Source: Chitinophagaceae bacterium
Lineage (GTDB): Bacteria > Bacteroidota > Bacteroidia > Chitinophagales > Chitinophagaceae
Direction of reading: 5' to 3'
Assembly (NCBI GenBank): GCA_025351145.1
Contig: JANXWM010000490.1
Span: forward strand, 1 to 5,278
DNA length: 5,278 nucleotides
The notes under the pieces are model-generated. The model worked only from the letters and a program-made list of their open reading frames with translations. It did no database searches and was not told where the DNA came from. Below are positions 1 through 4,614 of this stretch, in pieces. The translations under genes were made by a program, and so were the position numbers. Numbering within the stretch: the stretch's first letter is position 1; every line of letters starts with the position of its first letter.

Positions 1-432
1 GTTGGCATGAAGGAACCCGAATATTATAAGCTTACTTATACCTTAACGCTGCATGTGGCAGAAACACTAAGCAAGCAAAACCCACAAATGATCTTCTGTT
101 ATGTTTCTGGCACAGCCACCGACAGTACAGAAAAAGGCAGAAGCATGTGGGCAAGGGTAAAAGGCAAAACAGAAAACGACCTGATGAAACTGCCATTCAA
201 AAAAGCTTATATGTTTCGTCCCGGTTATATGCACCCAACAGAAGGTTTAAAAAATACGTTGAGTTATTACAAATATTTATCCTGGCTTTACCCGATTGTT
301 CGAAAACTTTTTCCGCAGTTTGTTTCTACTTTAAAAGAACTTGGTTTGGCAATGATCAATGCTGCACGTTTTGGTTACGATAAGCAGTTGCTGGAAGTAA
401 AGGATATTGTTGCGCTGGCAAAGAAAGAATAG
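1..432 (+). CDS. NAD(P)-binding Rossmann-fold epimerase/SDR-like protein, C-terminal part (5' end outside window)
   Basis: The reading frame is open to the left edge (Val-Gly precede the first in-window Met at base 7), so this is probably the last ~143 residues of a longer protein and that Met is probably internal. Counting from it, the piece shows a YVSG strand-end motif (residues 32-35, Ser34), then MWARVKGKTE (47-56), then a FRPGY strand (70-74) leading to an aromatic-rich region and a C-terminal helix. This matches the second half of NAD-dependent epimerase/dehydratase-like proteins of the atypical SDR class, where Ser...YxxxK is usual. Here the Tyr position is Trp48, with Lys52 kept. The dinucleotide-binding GxxGxxG end is outside the window, so cofactor and substrate cannot be read. 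A 156-base gap follows before the next gene on the same strand. The family call is fairly secure; the specific function is unknown. Confidence 0.75.
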   Translation, partial: VGMKEPEYYKLTYTLTLHVAETLSKQNPQMIFCYVSGTATDSTEKGRSMWARVKGKTENDLMKLPFKKAYMFRPGYMHPTEGLKNTLSYYKYLSWLYPIVRKLFPQFVSTLKELGLAMINAARFGYDKQLLEVKDIVALAKKE

Positions 433-453
433 TAACAACATTTGAAAATGAGG

Positions 454-513
454 TTGCGTGCATCTTGTGCACAGTGCTTAGTCATGATCCGTATGTACAA
501 GAGTGCGACGCAA
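454..513. repeat. Imperfect inverted repeat (hairpin) containing repeat copy R1
   Basis: The left arm at 454-472 and the right arm at 495-513 are complementary apart from small bulges: TTGCGT pairs with ACGCAA, GCA with TGC, and TCTTGT with ACAAGA, around a loop of about 22 bases. The right arm is a copy of the dispersed repeat also found at 2657-2681 and 3986-4010; the left arm is a decayed copy in the opposite orientation. No T-run follows, so it does not look like an intrinsic terminator. It fills the gap between the SDR-like gene and the LD-carboxypeptidase gene. Confidence 0.6.
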
Positions 514-514
514 G
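495..514 (+). repeat. Dispersed 20-base repeat, copy R1
   Basis: GTACAAGAGTGCGACGCAAG is read on the plus strand. The same 20 bases occur exactly on the minus strand at 2659-2678, and with one mismatch on the plus strand at 3989-4008. The core TGCG-A-CGCA is itself an odd-length palindrome. Copies occur only between genes in this window. Confidence 0.85.
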
Positions 515-588
515 GAACGGTCATAAGAAATCCTGCTGCCGGGTTCATAAAAAATATCCTTCCACCAGAAATATTATAATATTGTTGC

Positions 589-1500
589 ATGATTACAGTT
601 CCACCATACCTTAAAAAGGGAGACACGATTGGCATTGTTTGCCCTGCAGGTTTTATGCCTTTGGAGAAAGCGCAAACCTGTATTAATACATTGCAGCAAT
701 GGGGCTACAAAGTAAAAGTTGGAAAAACTTTGGGCAACCAGTTTCATTATTTTTCAGGTACGGATGAAGAACGATTGCATAATCTTCAGCAAATGCTGGA
801 TGATGATGCTGTGCAGGCAATTTTATGTGGTCGCGGGGGCTATGGTGCAAGCAGGATTATTGATGCACTGGATTTTAAACGGTTCAAAAAAAAGCCAAAG
901 TGGATCATTGGCTACAGCGATATTACTGTACTCCATGCGCACCTGTTTACAAAATTGAAAACTGCTTCCATACACTCGCCCATGGCTGCTGCTTTTAATG
1001 ATGGCGGCAGTGAAGACGAATTTGTGCAATCATTGCGCAAAGCTATTGCCGGTAAGGCTTACAGCTATTCCTGCACACCAAATATATTGAACAGAAAAGG
1101 AAATACGGAAGGCGAATTAATTGGTGGCAATCTTTCATTAATGGTTCATTTGATTGGCTCTGCTTCTGATGTGAACACAAAAAATAAAATACTTTTTCTT
1201 GAGGATGTTGGTGAGTATTTATACAATATTGACCGCATGTTTATACAGTTAAAACGTGCAGGAAAACTTGATGGTTTGGCCGGACTTATTATTGGTGGCT
1301 TTACTGACATGAAAGACACAACTACACCCTTTGGTCAGGAAGTTTATGACCTGATCTTTGATAAAATAAAAGAATATACTTATCCGGTTTGTTTTGATTT
1401 CCCCGTTAGCCACAGTGAAAAAAATTATGCGTTAAAAGTTGGCGTAAAGCACAGTCTCAGTGTGGGCAGTAAAAGAGTAACATTGAAAGCAATAAATTAA
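589..1500 (+). CDS. LD-carboxypeptidase, peptidase family S66 (muramoyltetrapeptide carboxypeptidase)
   Basis: A 303-residue cytoplasmic serine peptidase of the LdcA type, which removes the terminal D-Ala from murein tetrapeptide (L-Ala-D-Glu-mDAP-D-Ala) during cell-wall recycling. The N-terminal half has the family opening PPYLKKGDTIGIVCPAG (5-21), the GRGGYGASR turn (81-89) and GYSDIT (108-113), with Ser110 as the expected nucleophile. The C-terminal half supplies the other triad members: Glu205 in LFLEDVGE (202-209) and His275 in FPVSHSEKNYAL (271-282). All three are present and length is normal, so the enzyme should be active. No signal peptide or lipobox is seen. An in-frame TAA at 577-579 makes the ATG at 589 the only sensible start; no Shine-Dalgarno sequence precedes it. 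Its stop overlaps the stop of the convergent M19 dipeptidase gene. Family call firm; exact peptide substrate inferred from the family. Confidence 0.93.
   Translation: MITVPPYLKKGDTIGIVCPAGFMPLEKAQTCINTLQQWGYKVKVGKTLGNQFHYFSGTDEERLHNLQQMLDDDAVQAILCGRGGYGASRIIDALDFKRFKKKPKWIIGYSDITVLHAHLFTKLKTASIHSPMAAAFNDGGSEDEFVQSLRKAIAGKAYSYSCTPNILNRKGNTEGELIGGNLSLMVHLIGSASDVNTKNKILFLEDVGEYLYNIDRMFIQLKRAGKLDGLAGLIIGGFTDMKDTTTPFGQEVYDLIFDKIKEYTYPVCFDFPVSHSEKNYALKVGVKHSLSVGSKRVTLKAIN
1497..1500. other. Shared convergent stop codons (TTAA)
   Basis: The palindrome TTAA holds TAA of the plus-strand LD-carboxypeptidase gene (1498-1500) and TAA of the minus-strand M19 dipeptidase gene (1497-1499). The two genes therefore meet tail to tail with a 4-base overlap and no room for a terminator between them, so any read-through transcript is antisense to the other gene. 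Confidence 0.95.
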
Positions 1501-2567
1501 CTCCAGGCATTCCTCAAAAATCTTAGCCAGTTACCATGCATAATATTTTCAACATCCGCATTGGAGTAACCTCTTTTCAAAAGCATGGCAGGAATATTTT
1601 GGAGATCAGCAATCGTATCAAGATTGTGAGGACTTTGTTCTTTTCCATAACCGCCATCAAGATCGGTACCCAAACCTACATGCAAAGTATTGCCGGCGAT
1701 CTGGCAAATATGATCCATATGATCCAGTATTTTTTCAACCGTACAGTTCATTTGTTCCGGTAACGATTTGCCGCGGACCCAATCCGGCACAATCATCCAC
1801 GCATCAAATGCTGCACCGATTACGGCACCACGGTCAATCAGCACTTTAATCATTTCATCACTAAATTGCCTGTTATGGTTTACCAACGCACGGCAATTAT
1901 TATGGCTTGCCCAAACGGGACCCCTAAAAATTTCCATCGCATCCCAAAAAGCATCATCGCATAAATGTGTTGCATCAAGAATCATGTTCAACGCATCCAT
2001 TTCTTTCAGCAGATTTTTACCCATCTCATTCAAATGGCCTGTTGCATCCGTACCATTTGCATAACGGCCGGGGCCATAATGTGCAGGGCCAAGGGCACGC
2101 AAACCATATGCATAAGCTGTGTGTAAATTATCTAATTTTACTAATGAATCAGCACCTTCCAAACTCAGTATATATCCAATTGGTTTTGCATCATTCGGTT
2201 CATCATTCATCCACAAAGCAACATGGTTATCCAGCGCAGCTTTATCCTTAATCATCAGCATTTCTCCACACGCTTCCATTGCCTTATACCATGCAAGCTG
2301 ACCCCGTGTTTGCGCCCAGGCCTGTTCCGCTGAATGCCAGCCCGGCAAAGGGTTTTCGGGTGCAACATACCTTGCAATTTGCGTGGCAACTACTAAACCA
2401 ATATTGCCTTTTCGCAGTTCTGGAAATGCAACCGTGCCCTTTGCCCTGTCTGCTTTATCGGTCAATCCATTTTCTCTTTCACGAATATCATAAACAGGTT
2501 TACGCAGGTCGCGGTTCCATTCCATGGTATTCATGCTCAGGTCTAAATGTGCATCTATTGTAAACAT
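1497..2567 (-). CDS. Zinc dipeptidase, peptidase family M19 (membrane/renal dipeptidase-like)
   Basis: A 356-residue TIM-barrel metallodipeptidase. The binuclear zinc ligands known for the family can be placed: His7 and Asp9 in IDAHLDLS, bridging Glu137 in LSLEGADS, His201 in DATHLCD and His222 in WASHNNCRAL. The conserved Asp loop GLGTDLDGG (298-306) and the C-terminal IMHGNWLRFLR (342-352) are also intact. Despite the 'membrane dipeptidase' name there is no signal peptide or anchor, so a cytoplasmic enzyme is expected. M19 enzymes hydrolyse dipeptides and many bacterial members accept a C-terminal D-residue; that specificity is inferred here. The start at 2567 is fixed by an in-frame stop ten codons upstream. 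The start codon directly follows a tandem 8-base repeat rather than a Shine-Dalgarno sequence. It is the last gene of the leftward group, 230 bases after the PLP enzyme gene, and that gap is full of repeats, so co-transcription is uncertain. Confidence 0.93.
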   Translation of the reverse strand: MFTIDAHLDLSMNTMEWNRDLRKPVYDIRERENGLTDKADRAKGTVAFPELRKGNIGLVVATQIARYVAPENPLPGWHSAEQAWAQTRGQLAWYKAMEACGEMLMIKDKAALDNHVALWMNDEPNDAKPIGYILSLEGADSLVKLDNLHTAYAYGLRALGPAHYGPGRYANGTDATGHLNEMGKNLLKEMDALNMILDATHLCDDAFWDAMEIFRGPVWASHNNCRALVNHNRQFSDEMIKVLIDRGAVIGAAFDAWMIVPDWVRGKSLPEQMNCTVEKILDHMDHICQIAGNTLHVGLGTDLDGGYGKEQSPHNLDTIADLQNIPAMLLKRGYSNADVENIMHGNWLRFLRNAWS

Positions 2568-2569
2568 CT

Positions 2570-2601
2570 TGATTTGATGATTTGTTGATTTGGTGATTTA
2601 A
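2570..2601. repeat. Four-copy 8-base tandem repeat abutting a start codon
   Basis: The plus strand shows four consecutive 8-base units TGATTTGA, TGATTTGT, TGATTTGG and TGATTTAA. In the direction of the dipeptidase gene the unit reads AAATCANC, and the array ends two bases before its ATG (2565-2567). It therefore forms the presumed 5' untranslated leader. The function is unknown; it could be a slippage-prone leader that changes spacing, or merely a low-complexity stretch. Confidence 0.85.
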
Positions 2602-2623
2602 TAATTGGTAAATAAATACACTT

Positions 2624-2689
2624 TTGTTGCCGAACTTTTACTTAGGCATAAAGCTTCTCTTGCGTCGCACTCTTGTACGTTCGGAACAA
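2624..2689. repeat. Imperfect inverted repeat enclosing repeat copy R2
   Basis: TTGTTGCCGAAC at 2624-2635 is complementary, with a one-base bulge, to GTTCGGAACAA at 2679-2689. The intervening ~43 bases include most of the dispersed repeat R2, placed next to the right arm. No U-run follows on either strand, so a terminator role is not supported. It adjoins a larger inverted-repeat element starting at 2701. Confidence 0.5.
2657..2681 (-). repeat. Dispersed 25-base repeat, copy R2
   Basis: Read on the minus strand this copy begins AACGTACAAG and ends GACGCAAGAG. It matches copy R3 (3986-4010, plus strand) at 24 of 25 positions, and its inner 20 bases match copy R1 exactly. R2 and R3 are in opposite orientations on either side of the PLP enzyme gene. 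Confidence 0.85.
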
Positions 2690-2700
2690 TTTTGAGCTTG

Positions 2701-2802
2701 TCTGAACGGGGATTTGGCAGGATTTATTAGATTTAAACGATGTTTAATTTCTATCATTGTAATCCTCCCCATCTTCATAATCCTCCCAAATCCACGTTCA
2801 GA
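2701..2802. repeat. 102-base element with 24-base near-perfect inverted ends (MITE- or REP-like)
   Basis: The left end 2701-2724 (starts TCTGAACGGGGATTTGG) and the right end 2779-2802 (ends AAATCCACGTTCAGA) are complementary at 22 of 24 positions. The 54-base interior contains a second AATCCTCCC (2761-2769), a direct repeat of the start of the right arm (2779-2787), so two alternative pairings are possible. The right arm contains the TGA stop (2798-2800) of the PLP enzyme gene, so the element overlaps the last four bases of that gene's coding region. It could act as an mRNA 3'-end hairpin or be a remnant of a small non-autonomous element. There is no transposase and no clear target duplication. 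Confidence 0.75.
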
Positions 2803-3901
2803 TATTTATCTTCCTGTCCCTTGCAATAACCTTCCATTCATCCACTGCGTTACCATCTTCAATAACAATAGCCCTTTCATATAAAGCAACAGTTGGGCAA
2901 ATATGAACCGGCACTCCGTACAACACATCGCCTATTTTAAATAAAGATGCATCAGGAACTTTTGCAACCAAATGTTCTTCGCTTTGTGAAACCGGAATTG
3001 CATCAGGTGCATTTAAAAAATGCACCCGTGGAAATGGATTTTCTGCAGCAACAGATTTATGCCCCAGATCGGTTGTAATTGTATGTTCATCAACAATGGA
3101 GATAACCCTTGTTATAACCAATGCCGCATAATCAAAAGGTTCATCGGGCATGCCATGTTTATAACCCCAATCCCAAAAAACAAATGTGCCCGGGCTACAT
3201 TCAACATCTTTACGTGCTGCATGCATTGGAAACGTGGGAGAGCCTCCGGCAACAATTTTTAATGGTTGATTTGTTATTGCCTCTATAGTTTCTGCAAGCA
3301 CGATCACTTTGCTGAAAGCCATATCCACACTGTGTTTACGTTGATCAACGTCAGTATTCCTTATATGTCCGTCGTAAGCATGGAACCCAACAACTTTAAT
3401 GGAAGGCAATAACTCAACGGCTTCAAATAATTGCGTTGCATGCGAAGGGAGGATGCCTGTCCGGTTCATGCCTGTATTGAGATCAATATACAGATCGAGC
3501 AGTAAATTTTTTTCGGTAAAAACATTTGACAAATGTTCTGCTGCATGAATATTATCCACCACGCAGGAAAAACTTGTTGATGGGTAACGCTCAACCAGTC
3601 TTGCTAAACGGCTTGCTTTTGGACCAACCGGCTGATAAGACAGCAGCACATCCGGTGCTTTTATCAAGGCCAGCATTTCTGCTTCGGCGATGGTGGCGCA
3701 TTTGAATTTGGTAATGCCGGCATCCAGCATCATCTGGCACACTTCTGTAATCTTATTTGTTTTTACATGCGGACGAAGATGGGTTGTGTCATCATTCACC
3801 ATGCTTTTAAGCAAACGGATATTTTCGGTTACACGTTCTTTATACACAACCAAAGCAGGTGAATCAATGCTCTCGATATTTTGAATATTATACCAGTTCA
3901 T
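2798..3901 (-). CDS. D-threonine aldolase/D-serine dehydratase-like PLP enzyme (fold type III)
   Basis: A 367-residue enzyme with an alanine-racemase-type N-terminal barrel and a C-terminal beta domain. The PLP-lysine motif RPHVKTNK spans 43-50, with Lys47 the expected Schiff-base residue. Further family signatures are DLNTGMNRTG (140-149), GFHAYDGH (172-179), VAGGSPTFP (217-225) for phosphate binding, and CSPGTFVFWD (235-244). Near the C-terminus, VPVHICP (330-336) gives a His333-x-Cys335 pair. From family knowledge, zinc-dependent D-serine dehydratases hold their metal with His-x-Cys, while characterised D-threonine aldolases use His-x-Asp. That favours dehydration of D-serine or a related D-hydroxy amino acid to a 2-oxo acid plus ammonia. 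The neighbouring RidA gene agrees, since RidA hydrolyses the enamine/imine product. The start is fixed by an in-frame TGA six codons upstream. The stop lies in an inverted-repeat arm. Family firm; dehydratase versus aldolase inferred. Confidence 0.9.
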   Translation of the reverse strand: MNWYNIQNIESIDSPALVVYKERVTENIRLLKSMVNDDTTHLRPHVKTNKITEVCQMMLDAGITKFKCATIAEAEMLALIKAPDVLLSYQPVGPKASRLARLVERYPSTSFSCVVDNIHAAEHLSNVFTEKNLLLDLYIDLNTGMNRTGILPSHATQLFEAVELLPSIKVVGFHAYDGHIRNTDVDQRKHSVDMAFSKVIVLAETIEAITNQPLKIVAGGSPTFPMHAARKDVECSPGTFVFWDWGYKHGMPDEPFDYAALVITRVISIVDEHTITTDLGHKSVAAENPFPRVHFLNAPDAIPVSQSEEHLVAKVPDASLFKIGDVLYGVPVHICPTVALYERAIVIEDGNAVDEWKVIARDRKINI

Positions 3902-3905
3902 ATTG

Positions 3906-3920
3906 CTGAATTTTATTCAG
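3906..3920. other. Small perfect inverted repeat just upstream of the PLP enzyme start
   Basis: CTGAAT-TTT-ATTCAG gives a 6-base stem with a 3-base loop, ending four bases before the ATG of the leftward PLP enzyme gene (3899-3901). Its position would let it mask the ribosome landing site or serve as a protein site. It is AT-rich and short, so chance is a real alternative. Confidence 0.35.
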
Positions 3921-3985
3921 GAAAGAATTTATTTTACGTTCAATGCTTATGCGGTTCCCGGCTGTTGAAAGTCGCCCAATGTTAT

Positions 3986-4010
3986 AACGTACAAGTGTGC
4001 GACGCAAGAG
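3986..4010 (+). repeat. Dispersed 25-base repeat, copy R3
   Basis: The plus-strand sequence begins AACGTACAAG and ends GACGCAAGAG, differing from R2 at one position (T for A at 3996). It adjoins, and shares three bases (AAC) with, the perfect 8-base palindrome GTTATAAC (3981-3988). It lies in the 193-base gap between the RidA gene and the PLP enzyme gene. Confidence 0.85.
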
Positions 4011-4060
4011 GTGATGCTATGAAATACTGTTGCATGGCTCATACATCTTTCATTCTTTAT

Positions 4061-4093
4061 AACTACAAACTATAAACAACAAACTACAAACTC
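4061..4093. repeat. 7-base tandem repeat (AACTACA) beside the RidA stop codon
   Basis: The consecutive units are AACTACA, AACTATA, AACAACA, AACTACA and a partial AACTC, about 4.7 copies. The array ends one base before the RidA stop codon (4095-4097 on the minus strand), so it lies immediately downstream of that gene. Its A/C-rich and G/T-rich strand bias resembles the 8-base array at 2570-2601, though the unit differs. Confidence 0.75.
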
Positions 4094-4094
4094 T

Positions 4095-4556
4095 TTATGC
4101 CAGTTCAAACAGCACTTCAATTTCAACAGGAATATTATCGGGCAGCGAACCCATACCCACAGCACTTCTTACGCCAACCCCATTATCTTCGCCCCACACT
4201 TTTGCAAACAATTCGCTACAGCCATTAATCACAAAAGGATGACGCTGAAAATCGCTTGTGCAGTTTACCATGCCCAGCATTTTGATAACTCTTTTAATTT
4301 TATCAAGAGAGCCAAGATTGTGTTTGAGCGTTGCGAGAATAGCGAGGCCAACCTGCTGAGCAGCAGCTTTGCCTTCCTCCATTGTGATGCCTGCACCAAT
4401 GCGGCCAACGATAAAAGTTTTATCGGCGAGCAAAGGCCCATGGCCGGAAACATAGGCATGATTGCCATCAATTAAAAAAGGTTTGTATACACCAAGCGGC
4501 GTTGGTGCAGGTGGCAATTCCAAATTAAGCGCTGCGAATCTTTCATCTGCTGTCAT
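4095..4556 (-). CDS. RidA/YjgF/UK114-family protein (enamine/imine deaminase-like)
   Basis: A 153-residue protein of the RidA superfamily. It is somewhat longer than canonical ~128-residue RidA and resembles the YER057c/UK114-like subgroup with an extended N-terminus. Visible family features are FLIDGNHAYVSGHGP (27-41), a helix with AAAQQVGLAILATLK (64-78), and the C-terminal RSAVGMGSLPDNIPVEIE (130-147). In that last stretch Arg130 and Glu145 keep the 15-residue spacing of Arg105 and Glu120 of canonical RidA; the Arg holds the substrate carboxylate. Active deaminase chemistry is therefore plausible: hydrolysis of 2-aminoacrylate-type intermediates to 2-oxo acid and ammonia. A trimeric cytoplasmic protein is expected from the family. 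It lies 58 bases after the permease gene on the same strand, close enough for one transcript, and upstream of the PLP enzyme whose product it could process. There is no Shine-Dalgarno sequence before the ATG (ACGC precedes it). Confidence 0.9.
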   Translation of the reverse strand: MTADERFAALNLELPPAPTPLGVYKPFLIDGNHAYVSGHGPLLADKTFIVGRIGAGITMEEGKAAAQQVGLAILATLKHNLGSLDKIKRVIKMLGMVNCTSDFQRHPFVINGCSELFAKVWGEDNGVGVRSAVGMGSLPDNIPVEIEVLFELA

Positions 4557-4614
4557 GCGTATTTTATTTTTATATTTTACGAGTTGATTTTGAAAAAATT
4601 ATGATGATATAAAA

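Noticed and set aside
458..472. Possible terminator GTGCA-TCTTG-TGCAC after the SDR-like gene
   Set aside because: The stem is only 5 bases and no T-run follows; the sequence is better explained as the decayed arm of the R1 inverted repeat.
577..584. TAATATTG as a Bacteroidota -7 promoter element (TAnnTTTG) for the LD-carboxypeptidase gene
   Set aside because: One consensus base is wrong, no TTG-type -33 element lies at suitable distance, and it would leave almost no leader before the ATG.
375..635. 86-residue minus-strand ORF over the gap before the LD-carboxypeptidase gene
   Set aside because: It overlaps the ends of two well-supported genes on the other strand and crosses the R1 inverted repeat; no family features.
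2568..2802. CRISPR-like or attachment-site interpretation of the repeat cluster
   Set aside because: The repeats are inverted or tandem without regular spacers, and there is no integrase, tRNA gene or cas gene nearby.
3881..4075. 64-residue plus-strand ORF across the gap between the PLP enzyme and RidA genes
   Set aside because: It overlaps the start of the PLP enzyme gene, runs through repeat R3 and the 7-base tandem array, and has no recognisable domain; it looks like a translation of repeat DNA.
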